DNA from: an uncultured Treponema sp.
GTDB lineage: Bacteria; Spirochaetota; Spirochaetia; Treponematales; Treponemataceae
NCBI GenBank assembly: GCA_947176045.1
Contig: CAMWPF010000090.1
Span: 1 to 6,289, forward strand
Direction of reading: 5' to 3'
DNA: 6,289 nt
Shown here: in pieces, positions 1 through 5,534 of the stretch
Numbering within the stretch: the first letter of the stretch is position 1
Layout: every line of letters starts with the position of its first letter
Position numbers and translations under genes: made by a program
Notes under the pieces: generated by a model
What the model saw: only the letters and a program-made list of their open reading frames with translations
The model's database searches: none
Told to the model about the DNA's origin: nothing

Positions 1-118
1 GGATGAGGAAGCGCCCCGGCGCGGCTTTGACGGCGGCGCATATTTCGTCCAGGAACGGCGCAATCGGCAGGGAGGATGTTTTTTTTCGGAAGGATGCGGG
101 CGGCGTCAGTTCAGTCAT
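1..118 (-). CDS. Probable HrpA/HrpB-type DEAH-box RNA helicase, N-terminus only (runs off the left edge)
   Basis: The minus strand has an open frame from an ATG at 118 to the window edge, giving 39 codons that begin MTELTPPASFRKK. The stretch SSLPIAPFLDEICAAVKAAP followed by GRFLI looks like the start of HrpA/HrpB ATP-dependent helicases, where an 'LPI...L.eI..A...' helix precedes a strand leading into the Walker A loop. The Walker A motif itself would lie beyond the edge, so the family call rests on about 25 residues. A TATAAT-containing promoter lies 42 bases upstream in the right orientation, which supports a real gene start. The ribosome binding site is weak (ACGGAAC, about 6 bases before the ATG). 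The gene is transcribed away from the polyketide cluster and is probably an unrelated housekeeping neighbour marking the cluster border. Confidence 0.6.
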   Translation of the reverse strand, partial: MTELTPPASFRKKTSSLPIAPFLDEICAAVKAAPGRFLI

Positions 119-159
119 CGTGTGTTCCGTATTGTTTGCCGGGCGGCGGCGTTGGTTGT

Positions 160-187
160 ATTATAGCGGGAAATTTTCGAAAGGCAA
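160..187 (-). promoter_or_regulatory. Sigma70-like promoter of the divergent helicase gene
   Basis: Read on the minus strand, TTGCCT (187-182) is followed after 16 bases by a perfect TATAAT (165-160). Transcription would start near 152, leaving a leader of about 35 bases before the ATG at 118. This is inferred from sequence only. Confidence 0.55.
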
Positions 188-202
188 TACGGAGGCATTT
201 TG

Positions 203-233
203 TTGCGGAAGCCGGCCGTTAACATAATATAAT
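203..233 (+). promoter_or_regulatory. Candidate promoter for the XRE regulator gene
   Basis: A TATAAT hexamer at 228-233 lies within an AT-rich block, CATAATATAATTG, at 223-235. The best -35 is TTGCGG at 203-208, with a long 19-base spacer, so the core promoter is weak or needs help. The flanking GTTAAC (218-223) and GCCGGC (211-216) are short palindromes that could be operator parts. The 193-base gap 119-311 therefore seems to hold two back-to-back promoters. I see no terminator or RNA gene in it. Confidence 0.35.
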
Positions 234-300
234 TGTGTCCACGGTTGTTGTTCCGGTGATTCCGCAATGAGATAATGAGTTTTATTTTTACTGGAATTGT

Positions 301-315
301 ATGCTGAATGTATGA
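301..315 (+). other. Possible 4-codon leader peptide overlapping the regulator start
   Basis: ATG CTG AAT GTA TGA encodes MLNV and stops at 313-315, so its TGA overlaps the regulator ATG at 312 in an ATGA arrangement. It has a short TGGA element 5 bases upstream, whereas the regulator ATG has no clear Shine-Dalgarno of its own. It could couple translation of the regulator to the leader. It could just as well be chance; nothing but position supports it. Confidence 0.2.
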
Positions 316-659
316 AACGTCCTCTGCGTGAAATCGGAGCTGAAAACATCAAATATTTCAGGACAAAAAAGGGGCTGACCCAGCTGGAGCTTGCGACAGA
401 ACTCGGAAAAAGTGCGAACTACATCAACGGAATCGAAAACGGCGTCAGCTTTCCGTCGATCGACATGATGGAAAAGATTGCGGAGGCGCTTTCCATCGAG
501 CCGCACGAGCTTCTCATGGAGCGCGGCTGTCCGCAGAATGTATTCCAGTTCAACGCAGATGCGTTCAGCAACGAAATCGCAGAGTCGCTGTACGAACGGC
601 TGAAGAAGGACATTGCGCTGGAAGTTCGGGACGTCATTACAAAACGCCAGAAAAAGTGA
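312..659 (+). CDS. XRE-family helix-turn-helix transcriptional regulator
   Basis: This is a 115-aa protein with an N-terminal Cro/C1-type HTH domain at about residues 8-69. The diagnostic pattern is NIKYFRTKKGLTQLELA, then a recognition helix region around KSANYINGIENG, and then FPSIDMMEKIAEALSIEPHELL. The C-terminal 45 residues are charged and helical with no recognisable ligand domain (RLKKDIALEVRDVITKRQKK at the end), and may serve dimerisation. I chose the ATG at 312. An in-frame TTG at 297 would add five residues (MYAEC) but has no spaced ribosome binding site either. The gene sits alone, 70 bases before the first carrier-protein gene and on the same strand, so it is a plausible local regulator of the cluster. 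Small XRE regulators of this kind usually repress or autoregulate by dimer binding to operators near promoters. Its real target is unknown. Confidence 0.9.
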   Translation: MKRPLREIGAENIKYFRTKKGLTQLELATELGKSANYINGIENGVSFPSIDMMEKIAEALSIEPHELLMERGCPQNVFQFNADAFSNEIAESLYERLKKDIALEVRDVITKRQKK

Positions 660-669
660 AACGAGAGGA

Positions 670-698
670 TTGTTTTTTTCAGCGCGTTTAGTTAAAAT
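670..698 (+). promoter_or_regulatory. Candidate promoter of the polyketide operon
   Basis: TTGTTT (670-675) and TAAAAT (693-698) are separated by exactly 17 bases inside the AT-rich gap after the regulator gene. Transcription would start near 705, about 25 bases before the first carrier-protein ATG. The T-run at 672-679 has no GC-rich hairpin before it, so I do not read it as a terminator. Read-through from the regulator gene is possible. Confidence 0.45.
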
Positions 699-729
699 AA
701 AAAATCTATTTTTATTGGGAATTACGAAT

Positions 730-1005
730 ATGGAAAGTCTTGACGGGTTGAAACAGGAAATCAAAGAAGTTATCATTTCTACATTGCAGCTTGAGGACGT
801 GAAGCCTGAGAACATCGTGGATTCTGAACCGCTGTTCGGAGCCGGACTGGGATTGGATTCCATTGACGCGTTGGAACTGGGCGTCGGTCTGAAGAAGAAA
901 TTCGGAGTGAAGTTTTCTTCGGAGAGCGCAGACAATAAAAAGCATTTTGCATCGGTAGATGCGTTGGCTGAATATATTTATCAAGCGAGGAATAAAAATG
1001 TCTAA
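730..1005 (+). CDS. apeE: Acyl carrier protein 1 (ApeE-like)
   Basis: This is a 91-aa acidic helical protein of normal carrier-protein length. The phosphopantetheine attachment site is Ser44 in GLGLDSIDALEL. The long form of the motif (LFGAGLGLDSIDALELG, followed by a K-rich stretch and a ...HFASVDALAEYI tail) resembles the ApeE-type carrier proteins of aryl-polyene clusters rather than housekeeping AcpP, which has DSLDTVEL. The ATG at 730 is chosen because MESLDGLKQEIKEVIIS aligns with the usual first helix; the open frame continues upstream only into the AT-rich promoter gap. A GGGA at 717-720 may be the ribosome binding site. The protein would carry the acyl chain as a thioester for the ligase, the dehydratase and the unseen ketosynthases. 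Its end overlaps the next gene by 8 bases. Confidence 0.88.
   Translation: MESLDGLKQEIKEVIISTLQLEDVKPENIVDSEPLFGAGLGLDSIDALELGVGLKKKFGVKFSSESADNKKHFASVDALAEYIYQARNKNV
987..990 (+). promoter_or_regulatory. Ribosome binding site deciding the carrier protein 2 start
   Basis: GAGG at 987-990 lies 7 bases before the ATG at 998 and is embedded in the last codons of the preceding gene. It excludes the longer reading from 959, which lacks such a site. Confidence 0.6.
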
Positions 1006-1246
1006 AGATGAAATTTTTGAGAAGTTGAAGGGAATCCTTGCGTCCGAATTTGAAATCGACGAAGCGTCGGTTACGCCGGATGCGCTGCTTGGGGACGACT
1101 TGGATTTGGATTCCATCGATTCCATCGATCTGATTCAGAAGATGAAGGAATTCATGCCTGCCGGCACAAAGTTCGATCCGGCGATTTTCAAAACGGTAAA
1201 AACTGTTCAGGATGTGGTTGACGTGCTTGTTCCTTACATGGGATAG
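998..1246 (+). CDS. apeF: Acyl carrier protein 2 (ApeF-like)
   Basis: This is an 82-aa second carrier protein. The 4'-phosphopantetheine site is Ser39 in DLDLDSIDSIDLI; by alignment with E. coli AcpP (ADSLDTVEL), Ser42 of the repeated DSID matches the Thr and is not the attachment site. The C-terminus, FKTVKTVQDVVDVLVPYMG, matches the last helix of ApeF-type proteins. The ATG at 998 is fixed by a GAGG at 987-990, 7 bases upstream, inside the end of the first carrier-protein gene. The 8-base overlap with it suggests translational coupling. Having two distinct carrier proteins side by side is a hallmark of aryl-polyene and related type II clusters, where they are thought to serve different steps. 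Which step each serves here cannot be read from sequence. Confidence 0.88.
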   Translation: MSKDEIFEKLKGILASEFEIDEASVTPDALLGDDLDLDSIDSIDLIQKMKEFMPAGTKFDPAIFKTVKTVQDVVDVLVPYMG

Positions 1247-3262
1247 ATGAAGCGATTCCTGAAAGTTCTTTTCTATGTCGTTGCGGCGCTGTATCCGGCG
1301 CTTGTATTCACGCTTCTGGTTCTGCTGAAGCTGAATGTCCGGATTTTGTCGCTGTGCGTCATAGTCCTTGCCGGCGCGTTTTTTATCAGCGCGACCGGCG
1401 GCAGAAATTCCGGCGGTGAAAAACGGAAGTCGGCGCTTGACTGGCGGCCTATGGTCAGTTCGGCGCTGTTTCTGGCTGCTGGAATTTTTTGTTTTTTAAC
1501 GGACAACGCCGTCTTCCTCAAGCTGTATTCTGTCGTCATCAGTCTGACGCTGCTTTTCCTGTTCGGCTCGACGCTGCTTTTTCCGCCGAACATATGCTTC
1601 CGGTTCGCCGTGATGATGGACAAGTCGATTTCCGGCTCGTCGTTTGAAGGCAAGGTTCTGCGGTACACGAAGAAGGTTACGGCCGTCTGGTGCGCGTTCT
1701 TCGTCATCAACGGCAGCATTGCGGCATATACGGCGCTGCATGACTTTGGTTCCGAGGAATTGAACAATGCGGTCTGGTCTGTCTACAACGGCGGAATTTC
1801 CTATGTGCTGATGGGTCTGCTGTTTGCGGTTGAATTCGTTGTCCGTAGGCGGGTGGATAAAAAAATGATGAAATGCTTTTCCTTCACGAAATTCAAGGCG
1901 GATTCCCGCCGGGATGATTTCGTCCTGTGCTATGAAAATGTCTGGTCGGACAAGGCGTACAAGACGTGGAAGGACTTTCTGACGGACACGGCGAAGCTCC
2001 GCGCGTATATTTCGGCTGCGCCCGAGAAAGACTGGATCCTTCATTGCGAGGATTATTGGTACTTTCTGGCGGCGTTCGTCGCGCTCTTGCAGTGCCGCCG
2101 CCGGATTCTGCTGACGCAGAACATTTCGGCGGCGTTCATTTCGGAAATCAAGGCGGACGGCGCTGCATTCCTGACGGATCAAGCCGGCATTGACGGCGCG
2201 GCGGATGTCGCCGCGGTTCTGGCGGCTGCGCCGGTTCCGTCCGAGGCGGAGCTGCGCGCCGTGCCGGAAATCGACGCCGACAGCACGCAGATTCTCATGT
2301 ACACGTCGGGCAGCACGGGCAGGCCGAAGGCGGTCTTGCAGCGCATGACGGAATTCGAGGCGGACAACGCGTTCGTCATCTCGCAGTGGGAGGCGGAATT
2401 CGCCGGCCGCAAGCTGGTGACGACGGTCAGCCAGCACCATATCTACGGATTCCTGTTCGGAATGTCGCTGCCGTTCACGCTCGGCGTGCCGTTCCGCCGC
2501 ACGCGGATTACATATCCTGAAGAATTCGAGCGGCTTTCGGACGAAAGCTATGTGATTGTCGCGACGCCCGCATTCTTGAAGCGGACGGTGGAAATCGAGG
2601 AGCGGCTGCCGCTCCGCAATCCGTGGATTTTTACGAGCGGCGGCGCGTGCTCGCCGGAGCTTGCGGCGAAGACGGAGGCCGTGTTCGGATTCTGCCCGCT
2701 GGAAGTGTACGGAAGCACTGAGACGAGCGGCATCGCGTACCGCCAGCAGTCCGTGGACGGATTGAAGTACACGCCGTTCGCCAATGCGAAGGTCTGGCTC
2801 GGCGACGACGGCTGCCTGCGGATTATTTCGCCGTACATCAAGGATCCCGAAGGATTTGCGACCGCCGACCTTGCGGAGCTGCTGCCGGACGGCAGGTTCC
2901 TGCTCAAGGGGCGGTCGGATTCCATCGTCAAAATTGAAGAGAAGCGCATTTCCATGACGGAAGTGGAGAACCGGCTTCTGGAATCCGGGCTTGTGGCGGA
3001 CGTGAAGGTCGTCGCGCTTTCCAACGACGTCCGGCAGTATCTGGCGGCGGCGGTCGTCCTCAACGGCGCGGGACGCGCGCAGTTCGCCGGGCAGGAAAAG
3101 TACCGGATAAACCGCTGGTTCCATGACTTCCTGCTGCAATGGTTTGAGAACGTCGTTGTTCCGAAGCGCTGGCGCTATCTTGACGCGCTGCCGGCGGACG
3201 CGCAGGGGAAGAAGCACAGGCTGGAAATAGAGGCGCTGTTTTCCGCGCCGGAAAATGCGTGA
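1247..3262 (+). CDS. Membrane-anchored AMP-dependent acyl ligase: COG4648-like domain fused to acyl-CoA/ACP synthetase (ApeG-ApeH-like)
   Basis: This 671-aa protein has two parts. Residues 1-205 are hydrophobic, with about six membrane segments (near 5-29, 31-49, 70-84, 90-112, 146-163, 182-200) and Lys/Arg-rich loops, like the COG4648 membrane proteins of aryl-polyene clusters. Residues 230-671 are an adenylate-forming enzyme: phosphate loop YTSGSTGRPKAV (352-363), HHIYG (397-401), VYGSTET (488-494), Asp541 in TADLAEL, hinge GRSDSIVKIEEKRI (555-568), and a C-terminal QGKKHR in which Lys655 fits the catalytic lysine. It would activate a carboxylic acid (in known systems an aryl starter such as 4-hydroxybenzoate or a coumarate) as an acyl-AMP and load it on a carrier protein. 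The core is complete. It starts directly after the previous stop (TAGATG), so translation is coupled. In proteobacterial clusters, as I recall, the two domains are separate proteins; here one frame joins them. Substrate identity cannot be told. Confidence 0.87.
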   Translation: MKRFLKVLFYVVAALYPALVFTLLVLLKLNVRILSLCVIVLAGAFFISATGGRNSGGEKRKSALDWRPMVSSALFLAAGIFCFLTDNAVFLKLYSVVISLTLLFLFGSTLLFPPNICFRFAVMMDKSISGSSFEGKVLRYTKKVTAVWCAFFVINGSIAAYTALHDFGSEELNNAVWSVYNGGISYVLMGLLFAVEFVVRRRVDKKMMKCFSFTKFKADSRRDDFVLCYENVWSDKAYKTWKDFLTDTAKLRAYISAAPEKDWILHCEDYWYFLAAFVALLQCRRRILLTQNISAAFISEIKADGAAFLTDQAGIDGAADVAAVLAAAPVPSEAELRAVPEIDADSTQILMYTSGSTGRPKAVLQRMTEFEADNAFVISQWEAEFAGRKLVTTVSQHHIYGFLFGMSLPFTLGVPFRRTRITYPEEFERLSDESYVIVATPAFLKRTVEIEERLPLRNPWIFTSGGACSPELAAKTEAVFGFCPLEVYGSTETSGIAYRQQSVDGLKYTPFANAKVWLGDDGCLRIISPYIKDPEGFATADLAELLPDGRFLLKGRSDSIVKIEEKRISMTEVENRLLESGLVADVKVVALSNDVRQYLAAAVVLNGAGRAQFAGQEKYRINRWFHDFLLQWFENVVVPKRWRYLDALPADAQGKKHRLEIEALFSAPENA

Positions 3263-3285
3263 GCGCGCGTTCGGAAAGCTGCCTG

Positions 3286-3313
3286 CTGATTGTTATAGAC
3301 GCCGTTTTATAAT
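3286..3313 (+). promoter_or_regulatory. Candidate internal promoter before the dehydratase gene
   Basis: A perfect TATAAT lies at 3308-3313, in the only sizeable gap (3263-3348) between the early genes. The -35 is poor (CTGATT at 3286-3291, spacer 16). The hexamer sits inside a dyad, GCCGTT (3301-3306) and AACGGC (3321-3326), that could be an operator. Transcription would start near 3320, about 28 bases before the dehydratase ATG. Confidence 0.35.
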
Positions 3314-3326
3314 ATGATGGAACGGC
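3301..3326 (+). repeat. 6-bp inverted repeat flanking the -10 box
   Basis: GCCGTT (3301-3306) and AACGGC (3321-3326) are perfect complements 14 bases apart, with the TATAAT between them. An outer pair, GCTGCC (3278-3283) and GGCAGC (3324-3329), overlaps the right arm. The first pair fits a dimer-binding operator or a weak mRNA hairpin. There is no T-run after it, so it is not a terminator. Confidence 0.35.
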
Positions 3327-3336
3327 AGCGCAGTTG

Positions 3337-3342
3337 AGAGGA
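3337..3342 (+). promoter_or_regulatory. Ribosome binding site deciding the dehydratase start
   Basis: AGAGGA ends 6 bases before the ATG at 3349 and directly abuts the in-frame ATG at 3343, so the downstream ATG is the better start. Confidence 0.6.
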
Positions 3343-3348
3343 ATGAAG

Positions 3349-3711
3349 ATGAATTGTCATGATATTGAAAACGAAAAGATTGTCGGGCAGGCGGATGGAA
3401 GTTTGTCCTTGGAATTCGTGATTCCGGGGACGAGCGATTTTTTTGACGGGCATTTTCCGGAGTACAAGCTGCTTCCAGCTGTCGCCCAGTTTGAAATCAT
3501 CACGCGGTTTTCCAGAAAATATTTTGGAACGCAGCGCTATGTTCCGAACATCCGGCGCATCAAGTTTTCCGCGCCGATCCGCCCGGACACAAAGATCAAG
3601 CTCGATTTGTCCCACAATGCGGAAAAAAAGTCGGTTTCCTTTACGATGGCGGACGCGGACAAGGTCGGGAAAGTGTATTCTTCGGGTTCTTTCAGCGTGC
3701 TTGCGGAATAA
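3349..3711 (+). CDS. apeI: Hot-dog fold 3-hydroxyacyl-ACP dehydratase (ApeI/FabZ-like)
   Basis: This 120-aa protein has the single hot-dog domain size of ApeI-type dehydratases. The key signature is FFDGHFPEYKLLPAVAQFE (about residues 31-49). His35 in GHFP matches the catalytic histidine of FabA/FabZ. Glu49 lies near the place of their acidic catalytic residue. The usual PG turn after GHFPxxPxx is PA here (Pro43-Ala44). The C-terminal half (RYVPNIRRIKFSAPIRPDTKI and the strand ending in SGSFSV) matches the later strands of the fold. It would dehydrate 3-hydroxyacyl-ACP to the trans-2-enoyl form and so build the conjugated chain. In characterised aryl-polyene systems the ApeI type works with a partner dehydratase (ApeP), not seen here. 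I chose the ATG at 3349 because AGAGGA at 3337-3342 is 6 bases away; ATG 3343 and TTG 3334 lie too close to it or before it. Confidence 0.85.
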   Translation: MNCHDIENEKIVGQADGSLSLEFVIPGTSDFFDGHFPEYKLLPAVAQFEIITRFSRKYFGTQRYVPNIRRIKFSAPIRPDTKIKLDLSHNAEKKSVSFTMADADKVGKVYSSGSFSVLAE

Positions 3712-3735
3712 GCCGCGCGTGTCCGGGTGTCCTTC

Positions 3736-4491
3736 ATGAAATATGGCTTTGTCGTTCCCGTCTACAATCATGGCTCCACGCTGGAATCAGTCGTCGCGCA
3801 GCTTGCCGCGTACGGCCTTCCGATTATCGTCGTTGATGACGGAAACGATGAGCGGAACAAGGAATGCATCCGCGCGGTCGCGGAACGCCATCCGTCCGTC
3901 GATGTCGTTTTTCGGAAGAAGAACGGCGGCAAGGGCAGGGCGATGAGCGACGGCGTCCGCCGCGCGCATGAATTGGGGCTGACGCATGTCTTTCAGATTG
4001 ATTCGGACGGACAGCATGACGCCGGACGGATCGGATTCTTTTTGGAAAAGTCGGCGGAGCATCCTGACGCGGTAATCTGCGGATTTCCGGAATATGACGG
4101 CAGCGCGCCGCTGGGGCGCGTGAACGGCAGGAAGGTTGCGAACGCGTGGGTTCACATCGTGACGCTTTCACGGGAAGTTGTGGACGCGATGATCGGATTC
4201 CGCATCTATCCGGTGGCGCCGTACTGCGCGCTGCTCCAGCGCCGCGCGGTTTTGGATCCGCGGATGGGATACGACATCGACATTCTGGTGCATTTGGTGT
4301 GGCTCGGCGTCCGGGTGCGTTCGTATTCTGTGCGGGTTTTTTATCCTGCGGACGGAATTTCCAACTTCAAGATTGTCCGGGACAACCTGCGCATTGCCGG
4401 AACGTACGCGCGGCTGTGTTTGGGAATGCTTGTGCGGCTGCCGTTCCTGCTTGTGCGGAAGGCGCGGAGAAAGGACGATGGAAGAAGCTGA
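3736..4491 (+). CDS. apeJ: Family 2 glycosyltransferase (N-terminal half of ApeJ-like protein)
   Basis: This 251-aa GT-A fold enzyme starts MKYGFVVPVYNHGSTLESVV. It carries IIVVDDGND (30-38) for the nucleotide-sugar site, NGGKGRAMSDG (63-73), and the metal-binding motif QIDSDGQHD (87-95). A second conserved stretch, VFYPADGISNF (201-211), followed by RDNLRIAGTYARL, is typical of the GT2 proteins in aryl-polyene clusters. The last 25 residues are hydrophobic then basic, which suggests attachment to the inner membrane face. It probably glycosylates the polyene or its lipid anchor; donor and acceptor are unknown. The ATG at 3736 gives the family's usual start. An in-frame GTG at 3727 would add three residues, and neither start has a strong ribosome binding site. 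The gene begins 24 bases after the dehydratase stop and its end overlaps the acyltransferase gene by 14 bases. Confidence 0.86.
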   Translation: MKYGFVVPVYNHGSTLESVVAQLAAYGLPIIVVDDGNDERNKECIRAVAERHPSVDVVFRKKNGGKGRAMSDGVRRAHELGLTHVFQIDSDGQHDAGRIGFFLEKSAEHPDAVICGFPEYDGSAPLGRVNGRKVANAWVHIVTLSREVVDAMIGFRIYPVAPYCALLQRRAVLDPRMGYDIDILVHLVWLGVRVRSYSVRVFYPADGISNFKIVRDNLRIAGTYARLCLGMLVRLPFLLVRKARRKDDGRS

Positions 4492-5458
4492 GGAGCTGCT
4501 GCACTGGTCGGACCAACAGGAAGTCGTCTCGTCGAACAGCCCGATTCTGTTTTTGTTCCGGCTGCTGGTCGTCCTTCCTGCGTGGCTCGTGTCGTTCTTC
4601 GTGCTTCCGGTCGGCTTCTTCTATATGGTTTCGTCGCGCCCCGCGCGCAACGAGGCGCGCCTGTACCAGAAGCAGCTGCGCGCCTATTTCGGAAGGGGCG
4701 TTCCGAAGCGTATCAGTCCGTTCCTGCAAGTCTTGTCGTTCTCACTCTGCATCGTCGAAAAAATCGAGGGCTGGATGGGCAAGGTTCCGTTCGACAAGAT
4801 CATCAAGCACGACGACGATGTGGGCGCGCTGATTTCGCAGCTTGAGGCGGGGCGCGGCGCGGTCGTCATCGGCTCGCATCTGGGCAACATCGAGCTTTTG
4901 CGCAGCCTCTCCAGCTATGACGAGACGGGCGTCGGGCGCAATGTGCCGGTTACGGCGATTTTTGAAATGAAGTCCACGGAGCAGTTCAACAAGACGCTGT
5001 GCGCCATCAACCCGAAGGCGGGATTCAACGTCATCGATCCGGGCGACATCGGAATTGAAACAATCAGTGTGCTTCAGGAGCAGGTGGAGCGCGGCGGACT
5101 GGTCGTCTTCGCTGCGGACAGGACGAGCGCCCGCGCCCGGCAGCGCTGCATCCGCGAGGAATTTTTGGGAAGGCTGGCGGATTTTCCGTACGGCGTGTTC
5201 CTGCTCGCCGCGCTTTTGAACGCGCCGACATACTTCATGTTCGGACTGCGCACGAAAATCTGGTCGCTGTTTCCGAAGTACCATATTTTCATTGAAAAGT
5301 CGCAGGTTGATTTTCATTGTCCGCGCTCCGAGCGGGAGGAGCGGATTTTGTCGTTGTGCCGGGAATTTGTCGGGAAGCTGGAAAAATATTGCAGGCAGTT
5401 CCCGTATCAATGGTACAACTTCTTCAATTTCTGGCTGACCTCGGACGGGGCGCAGTGA
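4478..5458 (+). CDS. LpxL/HtrB-like lysophospholipid acyltransferase (C-terminal half of ApeJ-like protein)
   Basis: This 326-aa protein has an N-terminal hydrophobic hairpin or membrane anchor (about residues 22-50). The acyltransferase motif is HLGNIE, with His134 and Glu139 fitting the HxxxxE active site of the lipid A acyltransferases. Later come a GGLVVFAADRTS block around 215 and a conserved end, PYQWYNFFNFW (309-319), seen in aryl-polyene-linked members. It would transfer an acyl group, perhaps the polyene itself from its carrier protein, to a lipid or sugar acceptor at the inner membrane. The frame is open from 4373, but the ATG at 4478 with GGAGA (4466-4470) 7 bases upstream is chosen, since the upstream part lies inside the glycosyltransferase gene and reads as junk. 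The 14-base overlap implies coupled translation. In many proteobacterial clusters, as I recall, this domain is fused to the glycosyltransferase. Confidence 0.86.
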   Translation: MEEAEELLHWSDQQEVVSSNSPILFLFRLLVVLPAWLVSFFVLPVGFFYMVSSRPARNEARLYQKQLRAYFGRGVPKRISPFLQVLSFSLCIVEKIEGWMGKVPFDKIIKHDDDVGALISQLEAGRGAVVIGSHLGNIELLRSLSSYDETGVGRNVPVTAIFEMKSTEQFNKTLCAINPKAGFNVIDPGDIGIETISVLQEQVERGGLVVFAADRTSARARQRCIREEFLGRLADFPYGVFLLAALLNAPTYFMFGLRTKIWSLFPKYHIFIEKSQVDFHCPRSEREERILSLCREFVGKLEKYCRQFPYQWYNFFNFWLTSDGAQ

Positions 5459-5517
5459 TTGGTGTTTTCCGGCGGGGCTGCCGCGGCGCGGGAGCGCGCA
5501 AAGTGAAAGAAGAGGAA

Positions 5518-5523
5518 AGGAGG
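5518..5523 (+). promoter_or_regulatory. Ribosome binding site of the thioesterase gene
   Basis: AGGAGG at 5518-5523 lies 11 bases before the ATG at 5535. A second purine patch, GGAAGG, at 5527-5532 is closer. The rest of the 76-base gap (5459-5534) is GC-rich (CCGCGGCGCGGGAGCGCGC) with no clear promoter. Confidence 0.55.
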
Positions 5524-5534
5524 TTCGGAAGGCG

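Noticed and set aside
660..690. Rho-independent terminator after the regulator gene (T-run 672-679)
   Set aside because: No GC-rich hairpin precedes the T-run. The only inverted pair (AAACGC/GCGTTT) spans about 36 bases and lies on both sides of it.
288..935. 215-aa minus-strand frame over the regulator and carrier-protein genes
   Set aside because: It covers two clear genes and their promoter gap, is Phe/Ser/Arg-rich, and shows no recognisable motif or ribosome site.
1121..1124. Second phosphopantetheine site in carrier protein 2 (Ser42)
   Set aside because: Alignment with other carrier proteins places Ser39 at the attachment position. Ser42 sits one helix-turn later, where AcpP has Thr.
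1496..3217. 573-aa open frame antisense to the ligase gene
   Set aside because: It is a shadow of a GC-rich gene on the opposite strand. The translation is Arg-rich and low in complexity with no domain pattern, while the sense frame has all adenylation motifs.
4373..4477. 35-residue N-terminal extension of the acyltransferase
   Set aside because: It lies inside the glycosyltransferase gene and reads as Cys/Arg-rich noise. The ATG at 4478 has a well-spaced GGAGA.
4146..4832. 228-aa plus-strand frame across the glycosyltransferase/acyltransferase junction
   Set aside because: Its translation is Arg/Ser/Cys-rich noise, and both overlapping real genes have clear family motifs through this stretch.
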